Origin: Cytophagales bacterium
GTDB taxonomy: Bacteria; Bacteroidota; Bacteroidia; Cytophagales; Cyclobacteriaceae
DNA: 5,860 nt
Direction: 5' to 3'
Assembly: GCA_029262935.1 (NCBI GenBank)
Contig: JAJCYK010000426.1
Coordinates: forward strand, 1 to 5,860
The number at the start of each line of letters is the position of its first letter. The first letter of the stretch is position 1. Of the stretch, positions 1 through 5,860 are shown one piece after another. The notes beneath the pieces were generated by a model. It was not told where the DNA came from and did not search any database. It saw nothing but the letters and a program-made list of their open reading frames with translations. The position numbers and the translations under genes are program-made.

Positions 1-2215
1 TGGCTCCGCCAATGACTTGAGCACCCGAATGTCGGTTGCGATCCCCGTAAGATAAATGAGAAGAAGTATCATTCAATTGTTTCGCAAAAGTGGCGCCGCT
101 AATTTTGGTATCCGACAACCACTTTGCTCCATTTTTCCACGCAACAACTACCCCACCGGATTTAATCCAGGCTTGTAACTTATCCTTACTTGCTTTGGTC
201 ATCGATTTATATTGGCCATTTGCAAATATCATGGTGCGGTATTTTGAAAGGTCTAAACTGGAAAATCGATTTTGGGAAATAAGGGTCATGGGGATATCAA
301 AACGGTGGTCAAGTAAGTGCCACACTTCACCCACTTCATAACTACTGATATCCCCATCTGAAATCACTAAAATCTTGGGTTTTCTCAAAGCTTCCATGGT
401 AGGACTACCCCATGATTTTTGATTGCCTCCAAAACCCGTTTTCAAAGCGGTAATATTAACGCCATCTTCCTGGGCAATTTTCTGCATTAAAGAAAGAATT
501 TTCTCTGTCGATTGATTTTGTCGGGCTACGGGGACCAAAACAGATCCGGGCTTAAATTGCCCGGAGCCACTGATCATATCCTCTGTGGCCACATGTGCTC
601 GTAAGCCGCTTTGCAAGATTCTATTCAAAGCCCTGGGTGCGTAGTAATGGTGCCAAGGCAATACATATCCATAATTGCTAGACCCTCCTACTATAGTGCC
701 ACTTGGCAATACGGTTTGTTCAACATTAGCTCCAAGCAGAGCATTCGTGTAATTTCTACGACCTATAGAGGCAAACTTAATATTAAAAGCCAAAGGTAAA
801 GTCCAGGCAGAAACATCATAAAACAAACTATCTTGAAAGGAAGTCCTTTGCTCAAAAATCGCTTTTATTAATCGGTATTGCGGTTGATTTAGGGGTACAA
901 TAAAACTGTTATCAGCCGCAAAACTTTTCCCTGAGGCCCTAAGATCTCGAGCACTTTTATAAGTTTGAATCTTATGTGTTTGCAACACTTTCAAGAATTG
1001 ATACACCCTTGTTTGATCATTATCACTAAATATGAAAGCTTTTTCCTCATCACCAGCTGCCTGCTGTACAGCACTACTAAAGAAACTTCTTTGATGGCTT
1101 AAAAGCTCCTCGCGCAGGTTCCAGGAAGCTTCTAACGTGGATAAAGTGGTCCGAAATTGGTTGCGGATGGCAAATGGAAATGATAACAAACCGTTTTCAG
1201 AATCTTGTACATGGCCCCGAGCGCTTGCCTGTTCAAATAAGATACCAACACCTCCGTTTACATCAGGATAGGTGGATCCTTTTCCATAATAGAAATCGTC
1301 ATAACCCTCTCCTGTATAATAAAGTGACCCAATTTCATCCAATGCTTTCGCGTGATAGGCGGCAATGGATTGAGTAAGTTCAAAGGTCTTGTTCGGAGTT
1401 AATGGGTGGTTTCTGGAAGGTATTCCAGGCTGAAAGAAAAAGCTCCGATTCGTACCCATTTCGTGATGATCTGTAAGTACGTTGGGTTTCCATTGATGAA
1501 ACTTAGCCAGCCTACCTTGAGATTCAGGATGTTGCACTGGCAACCAATCTCGATTTAGATCAAACCAATAATGATTGGTACGGCCTCTGGGCCAGGCCTC
1601 ACGATGCTCCAAACTCTGTGTGTTCGGGTCAGGGTTTTTGCTTTTGTGGGAATTGACCCAACTGGCAAAGCGGTTCATTCCATCAGGATTTATACTGGGA
1701 TCCAAAAGGATAATGGTATGGTCCAACAGGTCTTCAATTTGATCCCCCTGAGCGGCCGCTAAATGATAAGCAGCTAACAAAGAAGCATTCGTGCCACTGG
1801 CTTCGTTTCCATGCACGCTATAACCCATCCAGACCACAACAGGCATTTTACTTAAATCCAAAGAGCTGCTGGACGAAGGGTCCGAAATCTTAAGATGATC
1901 TTGTCTTAATGCTTCGATGTCACGTAAATTTTCCGGACTGGAAATGGTCAATAGCAATAATGGTCGACCTTCGTAAGTGTGGGCGTAAGTTTCTATGTTG
2001 ACCCGATCTGAGGCTGCTGCTAGGGTTTTCATATACCATACGAGCTTATCGTGACTGGCATGCCATGCACCTACTTCATGACCAATAACGGACTCAGGCG
2101 TAGGGATGTTCTTATCATAGGCAACCCCTTCAGGAAGGTAGTAATTTAGGTCTTGGGCTTTTAGGGACCCTGACAAAAGAACACTTGCCAGAGTAAACAG
2201 TAAGTACAAACGCAT
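1..2215 (-). CDS. Secreted M14-family zinc carboxypeptidase-like protein with C-terminal GATase1-like domain (3' end off window)
   Basis: This is probably an exported zinc metallopeptidase that hydrolyses peptides in the periplasm or outside the cell. The frame stays open from the ATG at 2215 to the left edge, giving 738 residues with no stop. Residues 1-21 are a signal peptide (Met-Arg, a hydrophobic core, then Lys-Ala-Gln). The M14 domain shows the zinc motif HGNE (H135, E138) in 'SVHGNEASG', the NPDG motif at 176-179, the substrate-binding Asn-Arg pair N221/R222 in 'DLNRDWLP', the third zinc ligand (H251, or the adjacent H250) in 'TDHHEMG', and the catalytic-type Glu E328 in 'LFEQASARG'. 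All key M14 residues are therefore present. From about residue 612 ('KPKILVISDGD') a Rossmann-like segment resembles class I glutamine amidotransferases, but K694 sits where the nucleophilic Cys would be, so this part is probably not catalytic. From memory, relatives are about 100 residues longer, so the C-terminus is likely missing here. The true substrate cannot be read from the sequence. The start follows no Shine-Dalgarno sequence, but the signal peptide supports it. Confidence 0.93.
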   Translation of the reverse strand, partial: MRLYLLFTLASVLLSGSLKAQDLNYYLPEGVAYDKNIPTPESVIGHEVGAWHASHDKLVWYMKTLAAASDRVNIETYAHTYEGRPLLLLTISSPENLRDIEALRQDHLKISDPSSSSSLDLSKMPVVVWMGYSVHGNEASGTNASLLAAYHLAAAQGDQIEDLLDHTIILLDPSINPDGMNRFASWVNSHKSKNPDPNTQSLEHREAWPRGRTNHYWFDLNRDWLPVQHPESQGRLAKFHQWKPNVLTDHHEMGTNRSFFFQPGIPSRNHPLTPNKTFELTQSIAAYHAKALDEIGSLYYTGEGYDDFYYGKGSTYPDVNGGVGILFEQASARGHVQDSENGLLSFPFAIRNQFRTTLSTLEASWNLREELLSHQRSFFSSAVQQAAGDEEKAFIFSDNDQTRVYQFLKVLQTHKIQTYKSARDLRASGKSFAADNSFIVPLNQPQYRLIKAIFEQRTSFQDSLFYDVSAWTLPLAFNIKFASIGRRNYTNALLGANVEQTVLPSGTIVGGSSNYGYVLPWHHYYAPRALNRILQSGLRAHVATEDMISGSGQFKPGSVLVPVARQNQSTEKILSLMQKIAQEDGVNITALKTGFGGNQKSWGSPTMEALRKPKILVISDGDISSYEVGEVWHLLDHRFDIPMTLISQNRFSSLDLSKYRTMIFANGQYKSMTKASKDKLQAWIKSGGVVVAWKNGAKWLSDTKISGATFAKQLNDTSSHLSYGDRNRHSGAQVIGGA

Positions 2216-2304
2216 ATCAAATTTTGATTAGTAGCTAATTAACCTGAACCGAATGTAAAGAATAATTAACATATGCTTATTAAATCTTTGCCTATATTTA
2301 TCCA
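2216..2304. promoter_or_regulatory. Divergent promoter region between the M14 peptidase and the PhoD-like phosphatase
   Basis: This 89-bp AT-rich spacer separates two start codons that point away from each other, so it must hold the promoters of both genes unless one is transcribed from further away. For the minus-strand gene, TACATTCG (plus positions 2250-2257) matches seven of eight positions, counting the two free ones, of the Bacteroidota -7 element TAnnTTTG. It would give a leader of roughly 30 bases. For the plus-strand gene, AATCTTTG (2283-2290) is a similar near match lying 14 bases before the ATG. Neither has a clear TTG-type -33 element at the usual distance. The 8-mer TAATTAAC occurs twice (2236-2243 and 2263-2270, 27 bp apart), and ATTAG-TAG-CTAAT (2227-2239) is a short inverted repeat. 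In DNA this AT-rich such matches can be chance. The location is solid but the individual elements are weak. Confidence 0.45.
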
Positions 2305-3639
2305 ATGAAAAGAAGATTACTATTCATTTTGAGTTTTGTTTTAAGCCATAGTTTACTGGCTCAAAACCCGCTCCTGAAGTCTGGACCCATGGTGGGCTAT
2401 AGTACTATGAAGGAAGTCCTACTTTGGGTACAAACCACAGAATCCGCGCAAGTGGAAATTACCTATTGGTCCAAGGACACCCCCGAGGTTAAATTTCAAA
2501 CTTTACCCCAACAGTCGGATGCTCACTTAGGATTTGTAGTGAAATTAATTGCCGATCAGGTTGAACCAGGTCACAAATACGGTTATGAGGTGATCATAAA
2601 TGGTCAATCACAACAATTGAATTACCCTTTGGAATTTCAGTCGCAAACTTTATGGCATTACCGGGTAGACCCTCCGGCATTTACGTTTGCATTGGGAAGT
2701 TGCAATTATATTAACGAACCTCGCTTTGATCGACCAGGAGACCCTTATGGAGGAGGTTATGAAATATTCGAAAGCATCCGCAAAGAAAAACCTAGCTTCA
2801 TGGTGTGGCTAGGTGACAATACCTATTTGCGTGAGACCGATTGGAACAGCCGTACTGGGATCATGCATCGCTATACACATACTCGTGCGGTACCCGAGGT
2901 CCAGCCTCTACTGGGCTCCGTACATCATTATGCTATATGGGACGATCATGATTTCGGCCCCAATGACTCCGATCGGGGATATTGGAATAAGAATATTACT
3001 TCTGAAATATTTGAACTCTTTTGGGGGAATCCCAACTACAATTTGACTGGGAAAGGTGGTATAACGGGCACTTTTGGTTGGGAAGACATTCAGTTCTTTC
3101 TTTTGGATGATCGATATTTTAGAGCACCAAATGCAGACAGCGATAGCACCAAGGCGCTTATAGGTAAGGCGCAAATGGATTGGTTAAAAGATGCCCTTAC
3201 TCATAGTAGAGCGGCTTTCAAATTTATCTGCATAGGTGGGCAAGTAGTAAACCCCGGGAGGGTATTTGAGAATTACGCGACTTACCCAGTGGAGCGTAGA
3301 AGATTATTAGAAGTGATACAGGAGTCAGGAGCATGGGGCGTACTTTTCTTGACTGGCGATCGACATCATACGGAACTTTCAAGACTCGATATTGATGGAT
3401 TTTATCCATTACACGATTTTACTGTGTCTCCTCTAACCTCTGGATCCCATACTCCAGAGCCTGATGAAAACCCCCTTATGATAGCAGGTACATTAGTTAC
3501 TGAGAGAAACTACGGTTTGGCAAAAGTTTCAGGACCTCGTACCGATCGCAGTTTGACTTTGGAAATTCATGATCTAAGTGGAAAGCTGATATGGGAGAAA
3601 ACCATAAAAAGCAGAGATTTACGGCCCCCAAAAAAGTAA
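2305..3639 (+). CDS. PhoD-family alkaline phosphatase / phosphodiesterase, secreted
   Basis: This is a metal-dependent phosphomonoesterase or phosphodiesterase of the PhoD family, which releases phosphate from organic esters outside the cytoplasm. The 444-residue product begins with a signal peptide (residues 1-20, MKRR, a hydrophobic stretch, then Leu-Leu-Ala-Gln). Residues about 25-120 form a beta-rich N-terminal domain like PhoD_N ('GPMVGYSTMKEVLLWVQT'). The metallophosphatase domain follows, with 'LGSC' (C133), 'WLGDNTYL' (D171 to Y174, a DxxY pattern), 'IWDDHDFGPND' (D213-D221) and 'TGDRHHTEL' (D352, H354, H355). C133 and the D171/Y174 pair fit the positions that bind ferric iron in Bacillus PhoD, as I recall that structure. 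The protein is shorter than Bacillus PhoD (over 550 residues) but all core motifs are present. The ATG at 2305 is chosen because the signal peptide starts there; there is no Shine-Dalgarno sequence, as is usual in Bacteroidota. It is transcribed divergently from the peptidase gene. Phosphate regulation is plausible, but I found no recognisable Pho box. Confidence 0.93.
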   Translation: MKRRLLFILSFVLSHSLLAQNPLLKSGPMVGYSTMKEVLLWVQTTESAQVEITYWSKDTPEVKFQTLPQQSDAHLGFVVKLIADQVEPGHKYGYEVIINGQSQQLNYPLEFQSQTLWHYRVDPPAFTFALGSCNYINEPRFDRPGDPYGGGYEIFESIRKEKPSFMVWLGDNTYLRETDWNSRTGIMHRYTHTRAVPEVQPLLGSVHHYAIWDDHDFGPNDSDRGYWNKNITSEIFELFWGNPNYNLTGKGGITGTFGWEDIQFFLLDDRYFRAPNADSDSTKALIGKAQMDWLKDALTHSRAAFKFICIGGQVVNPGRVFENYATYPVERRRLLEVIQESGAWGVLFLTGDRHHTELSRLDIDGFYPLHDFTVSPLTSGSHTPEPDENPLMIAGTLVTERNYGLAKVSGPRTDRSLTLEIHDLSGKLIWEKTIKSRDLRPPKK

Positions 3640-3665
3640 AAACATCACCCGCTGGACGTGTTAAT

Positions 3666-3712
3666 TTAATATTAATCACTGAAAACAAACATCAAAGAAA
3701 CTTAATATTAAT
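3666..3712. repeat. Direct repeat of TTAATATTAAT, each copy containing a palindrome
   Basis: The 11-mer TTAATATTAAT occurs exactly at 3666-3676 and 3702-3712, with 36 bp between equivalent positions. The inner TTAATATTAA is a perfect 10-bp palindrome. It lies 26 bp past the phosphatase stop and about 190-240 bp before the receptor start. A protein-binding pair is possible, but all-A/T palindromes arise easily in such DNA. Confidence 0.4.
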
Positions 3713-3741
3713 TGGTTGTTTCGTCCCGTACATCCAATTAA
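3708..3741 (+). terminator. Possible weak hairpin downstream of the phosphatase gene
   Basis: TTAATTGG (3708-3715) is exactly inverted as CCAATTAA (3734-3741), with an 18-base loop. This could mark the end of the phosphatase transcript, 68 bases past its stop. The stem has only two G-C pairs, the loop is long, and no T-run follows, so it is a poor intrinsic terminator. It may instead be an operator or chance. Confidence 0.2.
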
Positions 3742-3776
3742 ATTTGGTGACAAAACAAAGGGGGAAGAATCTAACT

Positions 3777-3798
3777 ATTGTTAACTAATTGTTAACAA
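3777..3798. promoter_or_regulatory. Phased pair of ATTGTTAAC elements, candidate operator of the receptor gene
   Basis: ATTGTTAAC occurs at 3777-3785 and again at 3788-3796, a period of 11 bp, which is about one helical turn, so both copies face the same side of the DNA. Each has the GTTAAC palindrome (3780-3785, 3791-3796), and the second extends to the perfect palindrome TTGTTAACAA (3789-3798). The pair lies about 105-127 bp before the receptor ATG and overlaps a possible -33 TTG (3789-3791). The repeat is directly visible; binding by a regulator is inference. Confidence 0.4.
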
Positions 3799-3821
3799 AT
3801 TCAGCAACCTTTTGTATTTTG
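3789..3821 (+). promoter_or_regulatory. Candidate Bacteroidota-type promoter of the TonB-dependent receptor gene
   Basis: TTG at 3789-3791 and TATTTTG at 3815-3821 resemble the -33 TTG and -7 TAnnTTTG elements used by the Bacteroidota primary sigma factor. The -7 match is one T short, and the spacer of 23 bp is at the long end. It would place transcription start near 3828 and give a leader of about 75 bases that contains the hairpin at 3862-3883. The match is imperfect. Confidence 0.3.
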
Positions 3822-3861
3822 CTATAACAACACGACAACTATTAACAAAACTCTTGAATTA

Positions 3862-3883
3862 CTTTAAGTTAGATAACTTAAAG
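3862..3883 (+). repeat. Perfect 9-bp inverted repeat in the leader of the receptor gene
   Basis: CTTTAAGTT (3862-3870) and AACTTAAAG (3875-3883) are exact inverse complements around the 4-base loop AGAT. The 3' arm ends 20 bases before the receptor ATG. In RNA it would form a compact hairpin next to the translation start; in DNA it is a dyad that could bind a dimeric regulator. It has only two G-C pairs out of nine and no following T-run, so it is not a classic terminator. Confidence 0.5.
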
Positions 3884-3903
3884 CGTCAATTAATCCGATT
3901 ACT

Positions 3904-5860
3904 ATGAAACAAAATCTACTAATTCTTGGCACTTTGCTGGCGATTTTCTGCATGTTCAATGCGCAAATGACGTTAGGCCAAGGTGTTACAACCTCATCCA
4001 TGAATGGTACCATTCTGGATGATGCTGGGGAACCAGTTCCCGGTGCGACAGTCATTGCCATACACGGCCCCACTGGGTCTCAATTTGGCAATGTTACCAA
4101 CACGCTAGGTATCTTTACCATTCGCAACATGAATGTTGGAGGACCGTACAAAATTTCAGTATCGTTCGTTGGCTTTGAATCTCAAGAGAGGGACAATGTT
4201 TACCTTTCCTTGGGACAAACCTCTCGCCAAAATTTTACCGTCTCGGAATCAACTACGGAGCTAGCGGAACTCGTAATTACTGCGGGGTCCGGGGTATTTG
4301 ATGGCAACAAAAATGGCGCTGGCACGGTAGTGAATGAACAAAAGATTGGTGAAATGCCTACAGTAGCCCGGGCTATTGGTGATTTTGCCAGATTAACTCC
4401 ACAAGCCAACGTGCAAGAAGGAAACGATGGCTTTTCTATATCCATAGGTGGAATGAACAATCGATTCAATACCATATTCATTGATGGTGCAGTGAATAAC
4501 GATGTATTCGGGCTTGCCGGTAGTGGTACCAATGGTGGACAAACAGGTGTAACTCCAATAAGCATAGATGCCATCGAACAATTTCAAATCTCTGTGGCCC
4601 CGTTTGATGTACGGCAAAGTGGATTTGCGGGAGGTGCTATCAATGCTGTAACCCGCAGTGGAAGTAACGAAGTGGAAGGATCTGCCTACTATTTCTGGAG
4701 AAACCAAAGCTTAGCTGGTAAAACGCCCACAGACAATCCTCTGGTGGACCAGGTGAAACTACCTGATTTTACTGCCAAAACTTATGGTGTACGACTAGGT
4801 GGCCCCATCGTAAAAAATAAATTGTTCTTTTTCGTGAGTGGGGAGATCCAACGAGATGAGACCCCTCAACCTTATGATTTTGCAGACTACCGTGGCGACG
4901 CAACCCAAGCGGATTTAGCAGCTTTAGTAAGCAAGTTGAATGGATTCGGTTATGATCCCGGCGTCTTTGATAATAACACGGCCTTTTTGGATAGTGATAA
5001 ATTGTTAGTTCGCTTAGATTGGAATATCAATCAAAATCATAAGCTTAGCATCCGCCATTCCTATACCAACGTGGAAAATTTGGAAGCAGGAAGATCTACT
5101 GACAATACCATCCGGTTTTTGAATAGTTCGGAATTCTTTCCCAGTACCACTAATACCACATCCGTTGAACTGAAAAGTACCATAGGCAATGACAAAGCCA
5201 ATCAATTGATTCTAGGTCTTACCCGGGTACGAGATGATCGAGACCCCTTCGGAATGGATTTTCCTTTCGTCGACATAGAGGATGGTGATGGTACCATATT
5301 ATTTGGTAGTGAAGAATTTTCAACGGCTAATGCACTTGATCAAAACATTTTCACAATCACGAACAATTTCGAGATTTTCAAAGGAAAACACACCATAACT
5401 TTAGGGACTCACAATGAGTTCTATGATGTGTATAACTTATTCATAGCATTCAATTTTGGATCCTATGAATACCGCAGAACTAACCCCATTGGAGCATCCA
5501 ATTTAGAGGACTTTTTAAATGATGAAAATTCCAGCTTTTTCATTAGAAATTTCTCGTTGCAAGATGATATAGTAGGTGATGGCTCTGTGGCTGCCGCGGA
5601 CTTTAACAGCATGCAGTTAGGATTCTATGTGCAAGACGAAATCCAAGTAAGTGACAAACTAAAACTTACTGCAGGAATACGCGTGGATATCCCAATATTT
5701 GATGACACCCCAGTAAATGATGAATTTAACAATACTACCATTCCAGCAATTGAGTCGTTTGGTTATGACCTGATGGGTGCACGTACCGGACAATTTATTA
5801 AAACCCAGTTTATGGTGGCTCCCCGGGTTGGTTTTAACTACGATGTACGCGGAGATCAAA
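3904..5860 (+). CDS. Oar-like TonB-dependent outer-membrane receptor with N-terminal CarboxypepD_reg domain (3' end off window)
   Basis: This is an outer-membrane beta-barrel transporter energised by TonB, of the Oar-like (OmpA-related) group widespread in Bacteroidota; its ligand is unknown. The frame is open from the ATG at 3904 to the right edge, giving 652 residues; full-length relatives are about 1000 or more, so much of the barrel lies outside the window. Residues 1 to about 20 or 26 are a signal peptide, cleaved after 'FNA' or 'LGQ'. Residues 33 to about 113 form a carboxypeptidase-regulatory-like beta domain ('NGTILDDAGEPVPGATV'). L120-A127 ('LAELVITA') precedes the plug and resembles the VxVTA-type segment typical of this class. 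The plug follows to about residue 255, with 'ISIDAIEQFQIS' near 219-230 and 'AGGAINAVTRSGSN' (242-255). Barrel strands follow, with aromatic-rich alternation such as 'GSAYYFWRN' and 'NKLFFFVSGE'. The ATG is supported by the signal peptide and there is no Shine-Dalgarno sequence. Unlike SusC, no SusD partner is visible, although one could lie beyond the edge. Confidence 0.92.
   Translation, partial: MKQNLLILGTLLAIFCMFNAQMTLGQGVTTSSMNGTILDDAGEPVPGATVIAIHGPTGSQFGNVTNTLGIFTIRNMNVGGPYKISVSFVGFESQERDNVYLSLGQTSRQNFTVSESTTELAELVITAGSGVFDGNKNGAGTVVNEQKIGEMPTVARAIGDFARLTPQANVQEGNDGFSISIGGMNNRFNTIFIDGAVNNDVFGLAGSGTNGGQTGVTPISIDAIEQFQISVAPFDVRQSGFAGGAINAVTRSGSNEVEGSAYYFWRNQSLAGKTPTDNPLVDQVKLPDFTAKTYGVRLGGPIVKNKLFFFVSGEIQRDETPQPYDFADYRGDATQADLAALVSKLNGFGYDPGVFDNNTAFLDSDKLLVRLDWNINQNHKLSIRHSYTNVENLEAGRSTDNTIRFLNSSEFFPSTTNTTSVELKSTIGNDKANQLILGLTRVRDDRDPFGMDFPFVDIEDGDGTILFGSEEFSTANALDQNIFTITNNFEIFKGKHTITLGTHNEFYDVYNLFIAFNFGSYEYRRTNPIGASNLEDFLNDENSSFFIRNFSLQDDIVGDGSVAAADFNSMQLGFYVQDEIQVSDKLKLTAGIRVDIPIFDDTPVNDEFNNTTIPAIESFGYDLMGARTGQFIKTQFMVAPRVGFNYDVRGDQ

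Larger units (their letters stand above)
3640..3903. other. 264-bp AT-rich intergenic region with several short repeats
   Basis: This gap lies between the phosphatase stop and the receptor start. I see no convincing gene, tRNA or other structured RNA in it. A 65-residue open frame crosses its first half, but it starts inside the phosphatase gene and has no recognisable content. The region holds a repeated palindrome, an inverted repeat, a phased pair of GTTAAC elements and a perfect 9-bp hairpin, each listed separately. It should contain the end of the phosphatase transcript and the promoter and leader of the receptor gene. Confidence 0.7.

Noticed and set aside
90..1762. Several plus-strand open frames of 62-83 residues
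   Set aside because: They all lie antisense to the M14 peptidase, which carries a full set of family motifs across this stretch. None has a recognisable domain.
2261..2281. Inverted repeat AATAA / TTATT in the divergent promoter region
   Set aside because: The arms are five bases of only A and T with an 11-base loop, which is expected by chance in this composition.
3620..3645. A-rich run at the end of the phosphatase gene as a terminator
   Set aside because: The run is of A on the coding strand with no G-C-rich stem before it, and there is no matching T-run for a plus-strand intrinsic terminator.
3591..3788. 65-residue plus-strand open frame crossing the end of the phosphatase gene
   Set aside because: It starts inside the phosphatase in another frame, has no ribosome-binding context and no recognisable content, and covers AT-rich repeats that look regulatory.
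3904..3960. Possible lipoprotein signal (Cys at residue 16) in the receptor
   Set aside because: The residues before the Cys (A-I-F) do not fit a lipobox, and outer-membrane barrel receptors normally use signal peptidase I.
4200..4707. Overlapping minus-strand open frames of 124 and 104 residues
   Set aside because: They lie wholly inside the plus-strand receptor gene, whose protein is clearly recognisable. The antisense translations have no known motif and read as shadows of the coding strand.

Overview
The window looks like chromosome of a member of the Bacteroidota. Three things suggest this. Shine-Dalgarno sequences are absent before the starts. Two of the signal peptides end in a typical '...AQ'. 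The gene families are a large M14 peptidase with a C-terminal glutamine-amidotransferase-like domain and an Oar-like TonB-dependent receptor with an N-terminal carboxypeptidase-regulatory domain. Base composition is moderate, slightly AT-rich by eye. I cannot assign a class or genus.

Layout. Positions 1-2215 on the minus strand hold a secreted M14 zinc metallopeptidase of 738 visible residues, whose C-terminus runs off the left edge. An 89-bp divergent intergenic region (2216-2304) separates it from a plus-strand PhoD-family alkaline phosphatase/phosphodiesterase (2305-3639, complete, 444 residues). A 264-bp AT-rich intergenic region (3640-3903) contains several short repeats and inverted repeats. 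It leads into a plus-strand Oar-like TonB-dependent outer-membrane receptor (3904 to the right edge, 652 visible residues). No frameshift or internal stop was found in any of the three genes. No RNA gene, CRISPR array or insertion sequence was seen.

How they fit together. All three products carry Sec-type signal peptides, so the window encodes cell-envelope or exported functions: hydrolysis of peptides, hydrolysis of phosphate esters, and TonB-energised transport across the outer membrane. The peptidase and phosphatase start back to back and could share regulation. The receptor has its own long leader and is probably transcribed separately. A joint nutrient-scavenging role is plausible but is inference from position only.

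The coding content is recognisable and ordinary. I do not see an undescribed system. The less ordinary features are the regulatory-looking DNA ahead of the receptor (an 11-bp-phased pair of GTTAAC elements, a perfect 9-bp inverted repeat, and a repeated TTAATATTAA palindrome) and the apparently non-catalytic amidotransferase-like domain fused to the peptidase.
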